Source: Coix lacryma-jobi var. lacryma-jobi (Eukaryota > Streptophyta > Magnoliopsida > Poales > Poaceae). Taken from it: DNA of 64,000 nt. Position 1 is the stretch's first letter. Each line of letters starts with the position of its first letter. This document shows positions 10,091 to 19,912 of this stretch, in pieces. The position numbers were made by a program, and so were the translations under genes. Under the pieces are notes generated by a model. The model worked only from the letters and a program-made list of their open reading frames with translations. It was not told the DNA's origin and made no database searches. The stretch is from contig CM019824.1 in assembly GCA_009763385.1 (NCBI GenBank), positions 108,332,660 to 108,396,659 of the forward strand, given 5' to 3'.

Positions 10091-11449
10091 CGTCGCAATG
10101 TTGCCCTAGTGCGGCGAGGTCGCTGGTCAGGCCCTCAGCACGCTGCTCAAGCCTGCGCTTCTCGGCCAGCATGAGGAGCCTCTCGGACCTAAGGTCCTCG
10201 ATCAGCCGGCCCGCCTCCACAAGGGCCAGATCCTTGCGGATCACCTCCTGCCGCGCCGCCCCCTCGGCAGCTCGGGCGGTGGCGACACCAATCTCGGCGT
10301 CTTCGGCCTCTTTTCTCGCCGCCTCCGCTGCGGTTCGGGCAGCGGCGGCCTCGCCACGGGCGTCAGCGGCCTCCTGCTTCGCCGCCTCGGCTTCAGCCCG
10401 GGCGGAGGTGGCCTCGATTCGGACGTCCGCGGCCTCCTTCCTCGACGCTTCGAGAGCGGTGGCGGCCTCCTCCTTGGATCGAGCGACCTCGCCTCGAGCC
10501 GCCCGGACCTCCGCCTCCGCCTCGTTGAGCCGGCTCGCCATTTGGGCGTTCCGGCTCAGCTCAGCGCGGAGATCTTGAAGCTCCGCCTCAGCCCTCGCGA
10601 GGGCGGCCGACACCTGTGCGGACCGGCCCGCCTCCTCGGAATAGGACCGCTCCGCCTCCGCCATGAGCTCGGCCACCTCCCGAAAGATGGCCCGCACCTC
10701 GCGCGGAGCCCCCCGCTGAACCGGTCGCTCGACGTGGACCATGGCAAGGGGCGGGCTTGGCGCGTCAGGAAACGGCCATACTGGACGGTCGAGCTCGATG
10801 TCGGGCTGATCCTCCTCCGTCCCGAGCTGCCCCAGCTGCGGCTTGCTGCCCGACGGCACGGGCCCCGGCTCTTCCCTGGCCGGGCCCTCCTGCGTCTCGT
10901 CAGCACTTGCTAGCGCCTCGGGCGCCTCCACCATCGGCAAGCCCGCGGCGAGGGGCGGCCCCTGCTCCAGCTCGTTCAGGAGGTCCTCCACCGTCGGGGC
11001 CTCGAGGGGCGTAGTCCCCTCGGCCCCAGACGCCGGCGGGGCCGTGCTCGCCCCAGGCGCTTCCCCCGGAACAGCCGCTGTAGCGGGGGGAGGGGTGGCG
11101 CTCCCGACAGACGCCATCGCAGGAGGAGAAGGGGGAGACGGCAGCGCCTCAGTAAGCATGATAGCGGCGGGCTCGATGCCGTGAGCTGAGGCCCTTGCAA
11201 TGCGAGATGACATTGATATCAGAATCAAGAGGAATGCCTCGACCCCTGCGGTCGACGGCGACGGCCTCACCAAAATTTGCGACGATCATCTGGTCACCTC
11301 GAGCCATGGCAGCTCGAGCCTTCTCCAGCCAAGCAGCTTCTCTAGCGGAGGAAGGTGCCATACCTCGAGGTGCTTGTGCCTCGACGGGGCTCGAGGTCTT
11401 GGCCCGCTTAGACGAAGCGAGGTCCACCTCCGGGTAGGAGCGCTTCCCC
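10091..11449 (-). CDS. Antisense gene exon 3: coiled-coil region
   Basis: The acceptor AG is at 11451-11450 and the join to exon 2 keeps phase (RRFG then GKRSYPEVDLASSKRAKTS). After about 70 codons the frame changes near 11210-11230 with no visible intron, which looks like an indel. The main frame then has a Pro/Ala-rich part, followed from about 10720 to 10130 by a long Ala/Glu/Arg coiled coil with repeats such as KEAADVRIEATSARAEAEAAK and EAARKEAEDAE, ending LAEKRRLEQRAEGLTSDLAALG. A putative donor GTGAGG lies at 10090-10085. Confidence 0.68.
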
Positions 11450-11530
11450 CTGAGAAACCAGAGATGGCATGTGTATCAAAAGTAAAGAGGTCAAGCCTCG
11501 CTTCCGACGAGGTCCAAGAAAATTACTCAC

Positions 11531-12567
11531 CCAAAGCGGCGACTGGGCTTCTTCCCGGAATCGCCGGACCCACTCAGGGGTTTCAAGCCCACCCCGCGGC
11601 TCGAGCCCTGCGCCCGGGCCGTCTCCACAAGGCTGGGATGGGGGGAGGGCTCCCGACGCCTCCCGTGGCTCGACCTCGAGGGAGATCCCTCCTTCCGCCC
11701 CACCTCGCGGGAGGGCGACCGCACCTCCCTCGTGCTGTCATCGTGGCGCCCGCCCCGGCGCGGACTCCGACGCACGCGCTGGCGGTCGCGCCCTCCCGCG
11801 TCCGCTTCTGTGTCCCGGCGGCGGTGCGGCGATGGACTCCGGGGACGCTCACGCCCCTGGGCACGAGACGCCCGGGGGCTCCCTCCCCGACGCTCGTGAT
11901 GGCGCGGGCTCGACACCTCCTCCTGGCGCCCGCTCCTCCGCGGGCTCGACCCCGACCTTGACGGCTCGCGGCGGTCGGGCCCGAAATCCTTCTCGACCTG
12001 TCGGCCGCTTCTCGAGGCACGGCCCTTCTCCAGGCCTCCCACCTGGGCTGGCGCGGGGGCGGCCTCCGTTGGTGCTGTGGCGGAGGCGCTCCGGGTTCGG
12101 GGCTTCCTCACGACCGGGGGCACGTCCGCCGCGGAGCTCGACGGACCCCGGGCTCCCGACGAGGCAGGGATCGGCGCCGCCTTCCGCGGCTGCGTCCCGC
12201 GCGGTGCCTTCGCCGGGGGGACCTCCAGCATACCCTCCTGCACAGAGGAGCAGTCAGCCCTGTCATCGATGACCCCCGCGCGCTTCAGGCGCGCCTCCAT
12301 CCCCTCGTCGTCGCTCTCCTCCTCATCACCGCTCTCCTCCTCCGAGCTCGAGGAGCTCAGCTCGGGGGACCCGTCTCCAGGCTGACGGTTGCGACGAGCC
12401 TTCGCCAGTCTCTGCTCCCGAGCCAAGCGACGCAGGTTTTTGTTTTTCTCTTTCTTCTTCCTGGCATCCTTGCTCTCCTTGTCTTTCTGAGCAGAGAGGC
12501 GCCTCACCTGAGTATCCGCGGCGTCCTCCCTCACCGGGGGCCTCGACGCGCGACAAGTAAACGCCCC
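11531..12567 (-). CDS. Antisense gene exon 2: basic, Arg/Ser-rich region
   Basis: The exon begins after the acceptor TTTCTTCAG (AG at 12569-12568), which follows a pyrimidine-rich tract, and joins exon 1 at a codon boundary (CLDL to GAFTCRASR). A Lys/Arg/Glu helix (QKDKESKDARKKKEKNKN) is followed by an acidic serine cluster (about 12290-12370 on the plus strand) and then more than 200 residues rich in Arg, Ser, Gly and Pro, with RS and SPR dipeptides. It ends at SRRFG before the donor GTGAGTAAT (11530-11522). The composition recalls nuclear RS proteins, but no named domain was recognised. Confidence 0.7.
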
Positions 12568-12677
12568 CTGAAGAAAGAAGAAGCGTGACGAGACAAACCA
12601 CAAGAAGAATGCAAAAGGTTCGAAGGAGGAGAAAGGGGGAGGGGGCTCAGGAATAGCTCAGCTCGAGGGAGGCTCAC

Positions 12678-13624
12678 CAGGTCGAGACACCCCTCGTCGG
12701 GCGCCATGGCGACCAGGTGGGTGTACTCAGGGATGAACGGCCCCTGGATCGTGATTGACACCCGGGAGACGCCCTCGTTCCTGGGACAGCCTCTCCTCGG
12801 CCATCCTCGATCGATTAAGCGCCTCGAGCCTGGCCATCCGGCCCCATCTCGTGCATGAGAAGGGGGCGGTCCGCCAGCGGGAGAACTCTTCGCTGGTGGA
12901 ACGCCCAAATGACCGCTGGCACGGTCAACTTCTTCTCATCCACCAGCGTCTTCATCATCTTCATCAGCGGGGCCAGGTGGCGTTGCCTGTCCGCCGCGAC
13001 GCCCCAGGTCCACTTCTCCGGGCGTTGAGCGAGGACCCTGCCGGTGTACTGCGGAAAGAGACCATCTTCATTCCGCAGATAGAACCAATGGTCGTCCCAC
13101 CCGGCCTGGTTGGTGGAAAGCTTGTATCGCAGGTATTCACGGGGGACGTTGGCCGACGAGGTCCCAGCCCTCGCAGTGATGGCAAGGGAGCCCATGCGCA
13201 CGAGCCGCCTCCCGCTGGGCTTTAGGGCCTTGATGAAGAGCTCGCCCCGGAAGAGATGGACGAACATCTCCCAGTGCGGCTCCATCTTCAGGTACCCCTC
13301 GCACACCGCGGCGAATATGGCGGCGTGCGAGATGGAGTTGGGGGAGAAGTGCTGCAGCTCCACCTCGAAGTGGTGGGCCAGCCCCCGCATGAAGCGGGTC
13401 GGCGGGACGCCGAGCCCCATACGGTGGTAGCGCGTGAAGCTCACCACGTACCCCTCCGGCGGGTGCGGCTCCCGGTGCTCCGCTGACGGGATAACCCACC
13501 ACGCGGGTCCCTCCTCCGGGTTGGGGCGCAGAAGCCCCTGGGCCACCAACGAATCCATCTCGCTCTGCGTCACCTTCGACGAGCTCCAGTCTTCGGCCGG
13601 CAGCACTTGTGTCTGGGCGGCCAT
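12678..13624 (-). CDS. Antisense gene exon 1: Transposase_28-like domain
   Basis: The start is MAAQTQVLPAEDW at 13624. The domain reads GYVVSFTRYHRMGLGVPPT, FMRGLAHHFEVELQHFSPNS, FAAVCEGYLKMEPHWEMFVHLF, then WFYLRNEDGLFPQYTGR. This resembles the plant family called putative gypsy-type transposon (Pfam PF04195, from memory), which occurs in Tat elements and in many genome-annotated unknown proteins. No catalytic motif is visible. The frame is open to 12815, then shifts; the end of the exon is read in the frame GPFIPEYTHLVAMAPDEGCLDL up to the donor at 12677. The exact repair of the 12815-12908 stretch is uncertain. Confidence 0.72.
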
Positions 13625-13766
13625 AGCGGTGGTGCGGCGCGGACCCGAGCAGCGGACGTGCAGCCGGAAAATCCCCAATCAACTAGCTCGAAGGAGAGGG
13701 CGCGTGAAGGCTACGGCGGCGGTGAAGGCAAAGGCAAAGTGAAGGGTTCCTGTTCCCCTCTCTCGA

Positions 13767-13774
13767 TATTTATA
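13767..13774 (-). promoter_or_regulatory. TATA box of the antisense gene in G1
   Basis: TATAAATA reads on the minus strand in the context CTTATAAATATCGAGAG. It lies about 145 bp before the ATG at 13624, leaving room for a start site near 13735-13740 and a 5' leader of about 115 bases. It is internal to the element and independent of the LTR promoter. Confidence 0.65.
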
Positions 13775-14045
13775 AGGGGAAACCCCGACGGGAGGGGTCT
13801 CCCACGACGTAAAAAGGTAACCGCATAGCATTTAAGGCACCCACCTAACTACGTCTCGAGCCGGATGCAGGGAACACGCGGCAGCTCACCGTTCGCTCAA
13901 CTACCGGCGCCCTCTGCGGCCGCCGCTCCGACTCCGCGCCCGCCGCCCTGGCGCCACGATCTCCACTCCCTGGCGGTTTCCGCCTAAAAAGGCGCGCCCA
14001 ACGGGCAGAAGGATTCCAAGCGACGAAGGCTTCTTCCTGAAGTAA

Positions 14046-14208
14046 AAAACGGGCCCCGGCCCTAAGTCTCGAAGCAGCGAAGGCTGGCCCTCGAAAAAGG
14101 GTTCGACAGCCGGCTTCGAGCACCCAAAAACGGGCCCCGGCCGTAAGTCTCAAAGCAGCGAAGGCTGGCCCTCGACGAAAGAGGGTTCGACAGCCGGCTT
14201 CGAGCACC
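14046..14208 (+). repeat. Two-copy tandem repeat, unit about 82 bp
   Basis: Each unit starts AAAACGGGCCCCGGCC, passes AGCAGCGAAGGCTGGCCCTC and ends GGGTTCGACAGCCGGCTTCGAG. The second unit has a few extra bases (CGACGAAAG) and scattered substitutions. It lies upstream of the antisense TATA box. Confidence 0.85.
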
Positions 14209-14830
14209 CGAGTCAGGGACACCAAGGGGCGCCATTCGCGGCATCACTCGAGGGCCAAGGCGGGGAGCTCGACATGCAGTGAGATCCCCTCGGAGGGAGG
14301 CATCGAGCCACCGGGTCCTATCGAATGGACCCGGCACTCCTGCAGACTGAGCACCCATGCTTTATGAGACCGCCTCCGGGCCACAGTCGACCCCTATCGA
14401 ACGGGGCACGAGCTCTCACTTGGATTCCCCGTTACCAGCTCACCGGGAACCTTGATACTCGCCCACTCGGGGTAGTACGAGGCATCCCCCCTCGCATCCG
14501 ATCGAAAGGACTCGCGGGTTGACAAGCCAGGGCAACCGGTGCGCCGGACAGCTCGAAGAGCCGGCCGGCCGGTTCAGCCTGGCACCCCTCGACGAAAGAG
14601 GGTCTAAAAACTCGGGGGCCTGACACCCCCGAACCTAAAAATCACAACTAAAACTCGCAAAAAGCCCACGAGGAAGTTCTAAACCACTCCCTCGTGGCCT
14701 CGGGGGCTACACCCGCGGGTGTCGCTCGCACGACACCCACGGAATCGAATCGACGAAACCCTCGAGGCCAGTTAGCTAACCCACGAGATCCCAGTCGGGA
14801 GCCCCTGCTCGAGTGCAAGCACTCGAGCAC

Positions 14831-14845
14831 GGGCTCGGGGGCTAC
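14831..14845 (+). other. G1 polypurine tract
   Basis: GGGCTCGGGGGCTAC directly abuts the 3' LTR start TGTCGGGGG. This is the plus-strand priming site; the CTCGGGGGCTAC form is common in grass Tat/RIRE2-type elements. Confidence 0.8.
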
Positions 14846-16164
14846 TGTCGGGGGTCCGCAAAAGGGGTACCCCCAATCAACGCAAACAAATAGGGCAAAC
14901 CTAGAACACCGGTTAATAACAGACCTAACTAGTCTAACCCCCTAAAAAGCCGACCCCCCGAGGCCTACGACGCTGGCCCACCGAACCGAGCCCTCCAAGC
15001 CAGGCCTCGGGCGCGCAATCGTTTTCCGTCTCGCCCGAGCCCTCCAAGCCAGGCCTCAGGCGCACGATCGTTTTCCGTCTCGCCCGAGCCCTCCAAGCCA
15101 GGCCTCGGGCGCACAGTCGTTTTCCGTCTCCCCCGAGCCCTCCACGACAGGCCTCGGGCAAGCGCTCCACTAGCCTTCGAGCCCCCTACAGCCGTGCACC
15201 ATTCCTCGAGACCCCACGTGGGGACCTCGAGCCTCTCCAACACGGTAACCTATCCCTCGAGACACATCGTACCTCCCTCGAGCGGCGCAGACATCGGATG
15301 CCAGCCCATGCCGCGCACTTAATTCATCCACCTACTCCAGTCACGTCCTCTGTAACACAACGTGTGCCACAGTGGTCTGGGGCAGAGTCAAGCCTCGTTT
15401 TCACCACAAGTATGGGCGAAAAGGCACCAGTGAAGCACTGTTAACCCATGCCCTACATTGTGGCACGTCCAAGACACGCCTCGAGGCCTAGATGCCTGCC
15501 GCTCAATCGATTTTCACGAGACTTGCCCATACCTGCGGGGACTCGAGCCCCCCGTAGGCGCCGCCTCGAGGCCGGCTCCACGCCCCTCGAGCCATAACTA
15601 CTTTCATGCTATTGGAGGACAGGTACCCCAAGACCCAGAGGGACCACGACGCGTCCTGTACGTTCCGGGATGGGTGCTGTACGGCTTCCACCTCGCCGCG
15701 CCATCACGTCCGCGCCCAGGATGGAGGCCACGCTTCAAGGACGCTTCAACAGCAACGCCCACGTCGGCTACAATGTCTTCGACAAGACAGGGTTCCTACC
15801 CTTCTTCGTAAGGGACACAATACACCCCGATACCTGTAATACCCTTGTGTAACCCTGGCCTCCCCTTGCTCTATAAAAGGGGACACCAGGGCCCTCATTC
15901 TGGGGGCACGGGGACAGACACGTTAAGACACAAGTCCACACACACACGAGTCCGGACTCCGGTCCACGCTCATTGAGCTTGTATTCGCCCCTGTACAAGC
16001 ACTTAGGTGCAAGTAATACAAGAACACCCTCCCCCCGCTGGACGTAGGGCCTTCTTTGCTCGAACCAGGATAAATCCTTGTCTCATCTTGCATCACCATC
16101 CAGGAAGAGAGCACGCGATCACATTACTCGTTGGTGTCATACCCCCGGTTTCGAAACACCGACA
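14846..16164 (+). repeat. G1 3' LTR
   Basis: The 1319-bp repeat begins TGTCGGGGGTCCGC and ends CCGACA. It matches the 5' LTR with 22 substitutions by eye, mostly transitions. A tandem array is at 14985-15166 and a TATA box at 15872-15879. Confidence 0.97.
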
Positions 16165-16169
16165 GATCC
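16165..16169. repeat. Target-site duplication GATCC, right copy (G1)
   Basis: GATCC directly follows the 3' LTR and pairs with 971-975. After it the copia A frame resumes as GATTGGGTTAATGCC. Confidence 0.95.
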
Positions 16170-17661
16170 AGATTGGGTTAATGCCATGCATGAGGAGTTA
16201 GAAAATTTTGAAAGAAATCGGGTTTGGGTTTTGGTTCCATCTCCTCCTGAGTGCCCCCCTATTGGTACAAAATGGGTTTTCAAAAACAAACAAGGATAGG
16301 ATGGCCACATTGTGAGAAATAAGGCCAGACTTGTAGCCCAGGGGTATAGTCAGAAGGAAGGGATAGACTATGAGGAGACTTTTGCTCCTGTAGCTCATTT
16401 GGAGGCTATTAGGATACTCTTGGCTTTTGCTGCATCCAAAGGGTTTAAACTTTTTCAAACGGATGTCAAGAGTGCCTTCTTAAACGGCTACATAGAAGAA
16501 GAGGTGTATGTGAAACAACCCCCCGGTTTTGAAAATCCCAAGTTTCCAAACCATGTTTTTAAACTTCACAAAGCTTTATATGGTTTGAAACAAGCCCCTA
16601 GAGCCTGGTGTGATAGGTTGAAAACCTTTTTGCTTGCTAAGGGTTTTAAAATGGGATGTGTGGATAAAACGCTCTTTCTCCTCATGCAAGGCAATGACAC
16701 TCTCTTAATCCAGATTTACATGGATGATATCATTTTCGGTGGTTCTTCCCACGCTTTGGTTGCCAAGTTTGCAGATCTTATGAGCAGGGAGTTTGAGATG
16801 AGCATGACGGGCGAGTTGACATTCTTTCTCGGATTGCAAATTAAGCAATCCCGAGAGGGGACGTTTGTGCACCAGGGCAAGTATACCAAGGACATCCAGA
16901 AGAAGTTCGATATGGGTGAGGCCAAGCCTCTTCCAACACTCATGTCGACCACGACGGCCCTGGATGCGGACAAGGATGGAGAAGCTGTGGACCAGAAGGA
17001 TTACCAGAGTATGATCGGATTGCTGCTGTACCTGACGGCGACACGCCCAGACATCCAGTTCGCGGTGTGTCTTTGCGCACGATTTCAGTCGTCGCCGCGC
17101 ACTTCTCACCGTCAGGCGGTCAAGCGCATTATGAGGTACTTATGCTTCACTCCAGAGTTTGGGATTTGGTATTCTGCTTCCTCCACCCTCTCCCTTTGCA
17201 GTTATTCTGATGCCGATTTTGCTGGTTGCCGACTTGATCGCAAGTCCACTTCTGGGACTTGTCAGTTTATTGGCTCTTCTCTTGTATCTTGGTCTTCTTG
17301 CAAGCAGTCTAGCATCGCCCAGTCTACCACAGAGGCTGAGTATGTTGCTGAGGCTAGCTGTTGTTCTCAATTGCTTTGGATGATGGCCACTTTGCGTGAT
17401 TTTGGTCTGAGCTTTTCTAGCGTTCCTTTGCTTTGTGACAGCACGAGTGCAATTAGCGTAGCTAAGAACCCCGTGCCGCATTCTAAGACCAAACACATTG
17501 ATCTGCGCTTTCATTTCTTGCGAGAACACTATGAGAAGGGTGATATCGATCTTCGCCATGTCGATACTCACCATCAGTTGGCAGATATTTTTACCAAACC
17601 TTTGGACCAATCAACCTTTGCTAGGTTGAGAGGTGAGCTTGGTGTGTGTTTCCCCTTTTAG
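16170..17661 (+). pseudogene. Copia A reverse transcriptase and RNase H
   Basis: The frame starts within DWVNAMHEELENFERNRVW, the usual N-terminus of copia RT. TAG at 16297-16299 replaces the Glu of the NKQGEDG motif. From 16312 the frame is open to the natural stop at 17659-17661 (449 codons). Visible: ARLVAQGYSQKEGIDYEETF, QTDVKSAFLNGYIEEEVYVK, LHKALYGLKQAPRAW, catalytic YMDD at about 16719-16730, the connection domain, then RNase H with SYSDADFAG, TTEAEYVAEA, CDSTSAISVAKNP and HHQLADIFTKPL. Apart from the one stop this is an intact domain pair and the best-kept copia RT in the window. Confidence 0.93.
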
Positions 17662-19290
17662 ATTGGGGAAACATTTTGTCTACTGTATCATAGACTGACT
17701 CTTTTTTCTTTCGTTTTGTTTTCATTTCTGATAAGTTAGTCTTTGCATTTCATCATGCATCTTTGCATTCTAAGCTTCATGTATATATTCTTTAGAATGT
17801 GATTATGTTCTGTCTAGTATGCTCCGATGCTATATGATGATGCTTGTAGCTTATGCTCTTTCTGATCACTGATAAATGTTGTGAGCTGAGCTATTTTATG
17901 AATGGTGAACTTGCTTAATGAACATAAAACTTGAAATTGTTCATAATTGAGGTGTTGCAACTAGCATGTGTAGAATGTGTTGAATTCACTTGTGCTTTTC
18001 ATATATGCTAGGTTGCTATGTCTCTAGTTCTAAGTCATTCACTTACTTGGAATGTTCATATTCTGTTATCAAATTGAACCAAGTTTTAAGTGAATAGAAA
18101 AGATCGAGATGGTATTGCTTGTCAGCACATCACGGTATCGAGACTGTTTCTCCTTGCACATTGAGTTAAACTTGAGCCGTGTAGTGTATGACCGAAACCG
18201 ACGCTTTAAGCTTCTGATTGCTTCTGCATAGGCTTAGCTCGGTTGAAAGTTAGCCAATGACAAGCCTTTAACCTCTCGCAATCACATGCTGAATTTTGAA
18301 CTTGTGTAATTTCACCGCTGCAACTCGGATTAAAATCTGAAATCACAAGTATATGTTTCATTCTGTACCGTGATGATTGAACTTTGCTAGGGGTAGTTCA
18401 CCTTGTATACATGCTTAGCACTTGTTTGACTTCCTGTCTATACATGTTTAGTGCTATTTTGATGGTGAATACCTTTTTGGTTAAAACTGCTCATTTTGCT
18501 CATATGTTCATATTTCGTATGTGGTGATTAGTTTGAGCCTTTGCTGGCATGTATGCTTCTTGTTGAGTCATTGGAGTTATACTTTGTAGAGCATATTTTC
18601 ATTCTATTGACTATATTCCTGAAGCTGCTAACTTGCATTTTTGACTCAAGCATTTGGAAGGAAGAAGTTTGCCTGATAGTGCATTATCAACTAAGGGGGA
18701 GAAATTTGTCAAATCATAAGGGTGAGAAATCATAAAATCATATCCTAGTTGTGTGCACTATTGGAGGGGGAGCTTCGAGTTTGCTCGCTGTGGTTGATGA
18801 ATTTTCAATTGGTTTGGAGCATTTTTGGTAGCTAGTTGTGTTGAGCCTTTGCCTCTTTCTTGAGGGACTAGTGACTTTGCCTATATGCTCTTCACCTGGT
18901 ATCGAGCTCTTTTCCTTTTCAGTTGGCATTCCTTCAGTAGGTATCGAGCTTTCTTGCTAGCGGTGTTGAGCCCGTTCTGCCTCTTCTTGAGGGCTAGCTC
19001 TATTTTGCTTGATTGTCAACTGATATTTCAATTGGTGTCGAGCTTTCCTGCTAGCAGTGTTGAGCCTGTTCTACCTCTTCTTGAGGGCTAGCTTTGCTTT
19101 GCTTGGTTGCGTCGAGCCGTTGCCCATGTCTTTGGGGACAAAGTTGTTTTGCTCTTTCACTTGACCTTCTTCTGGCTTTGATATGCTTTTGGGTCATTTG
19201 GATGAGTTCTCTACTTCTCCTTCTTCCTCCTTCTTCTACTTCATTATGATTTGTGTTGGTAGTTGACAATGCACTCATCAAGGGGGAGAT
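17662..19290 (+). other. Copia A 3' noncoding region with repeated polypurine tracts
   Basis: 1.63 kb of AT-rich DNA lie between pol and the 3' LTR. AAGGGGGAGAAATTTG (about 18694), GGAGGGGGAGCTTCG (about 18763) and TCAAGGGGGAGAT (19278-19290, next to the LTR) are polypurine tracts; multiple tracts are a Sirevirus trait. Two near-identical blocks of about 60 bp (18941-18999 and 19034-19092) and several PBS-like motifs lie near the end. No envelope-like coding frame is left. Confidence 0.75.
18896..19048 (+). repeat. PBS-like TGGTATCGAGC repeats (copia A)
   Basis: Copies lie at 18896-18909 (CTGGTATCGAGCTC), 18938-18953 (TAGGTATCGAGCTTTC) and 19033-19048 (TTGGTGTCGAGCTTTC); a weaker one is at about 18807 (TTGGTTTGGAGC). 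The core equals the tRNA-iMet primer site TGGTATCAGAGC with one base missing. Copia B and C have the same motif at the matching place. Confidence 0.7.
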
Positions 19291-19670
19291 TGCAGATACA
19301 TGGGTGTATGCCAGATCTTGAGTGATGAGTGATTGTCAACGGGTTTGATGCGCATGTTCTTTGGCTTGTGTTGTGCATGTATCGAGCACGGATATAGTGA
19401 TCGAAGGCAAGGTGAAGGTCAAGTAGAGACGTGTCGTGCCGATGAACTGGGAGCGGTGAAGGGTGGACGTGAGGCTTGGACTGAGGGACTGGTGGCCTGA
19501 GGATCAGCTGTGGTGGCTGACAGCCTGGGACAGCGACGAGCGGAGACTTGCGGGGAACAGTTTTCCTCGGGTCAAGGACCTTGGGACATGTGTTGGTGGA
19601 CGGGGTGCACGGGCGGTGCATCCCTTCTACAGCGTCAGTTTGGTGGTTGAGCCATAGAAAAACCACTGGT

Positions 19671-19912
19671 GGACGGTTTCCTAGTTTGGGCCACAAAACC
19701 TGGGTGCTGCGGGTTTGCCGAGTTTGGGCCACAAAACTCGAGTTGAGGACGGTTTCCAGGTTTAGGCCTCAAAACCTGGGCGCTGGCGGGTTTCTGAGTT
19801 TGGGCCACAAAACTCAGGCGATGGACGGCTGGTTTCCCGGTTTGTGCCTCAAAACCGGGGGTTGGTCGTGAAGACAGGTTTCCCGGTTTCGGCCTCAAAA
19901 CCGGGGGCGAGG
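19671..19912 (+). repeat. Six-unit hairpin array in copia A LTR
   Basis: Units about 40-45 bp apart each form a short hairpin of the type stem-TTT-GGCC(A/T)C-AAA-stem. The stems are CCTAGTTT/AAACCTGG (imperfect), GAGTTT/AAACTC, AGGTTT/AAACCT, GAGTTT/AAACTC, CGGTTT/AAACCG and CGGTTT/AAACCG. Stem bases differ between units, yet pairing is retained. The same array, in opposite orientation, is in the LTRs of copia B and C. Confidence 0.85.

Larger units (their letters stand above)
9472..13624 (-). pseudogene. Antisense spliced gene of G1, four exons
   Basis: On the minus strand between pol and the 3' LTR lies a gene read from ATG 13624 to a stop at 9472. I infer four exons: 13624-12678, 12567-11531, 11449-10091 and 10008-9472, about 3.9 kb or 1,290 codons. 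Introns of 110, 81 and 82 bp all have GT...AG ends (GTGAGC, GTGAGT and GTGAGG donors); the first two join in phase. Regions in order are a Transposase_28-like N-terminus, an Arg/Ser-rich basic part, an Ala/Glu coiled coil and an acidic tail. A TATA box lies at 13767-13774. The frame slips near 12850 and 11220, so this copy is probably broken. Antisense ORFs are known in Tat elements such as Grande; their function is unknown. Confidence 0.75.
13775..14845. other. G1 3' noncoding region before the 3' LTR
   Basis: About 1.07 kb separates the antisense promoter from the 3' LTR. It contains a two-unit tandem repeat at 14046-14208 and many CTCGAG words, and ends in the polypurine tract. No coding frame resembles a protein family. 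It would contain upstream promoter sequence for the antisense gene. Confidence 0.6.
976..16164 (+). mobile_element. G1, Tat-lineage Ty3/gypsy element with an antisense gene
   Basis: This is a full-length 15.2-kb LTR retrotransposon: 1319-bp LTRs, PBS, gag, protease, reverse transcriptase, RNase H, a second RNase H, integrase, a long 3' region with an opposite-strand gene, and a PPT. The two RNase H domains and the DGGS protease motif are typical of the plant Tat lineage (RIRE2, Grande and relatives). It interrupts copia A with a GATCC duplication. The LTRs differ at 22 sites by eye (1.7%), or roughly 0.6 million years at the usual grass LTR rate of 1.3e-8 per site per year. Coding is GC-rich and full of CTCGAG. 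Stops at 4195, 4633, 5635 and 8579 and a frameshift near 6070 make it non-autonomous now. Confidence 0.95.

Noticed and set aside
18541..19290. Envelope-like gene after copia A pol, as in some Sireviruses
   Set aside because: No frame longer than about 70 codons and no signal peptide or membrane segment pattern that is shared with B or C.
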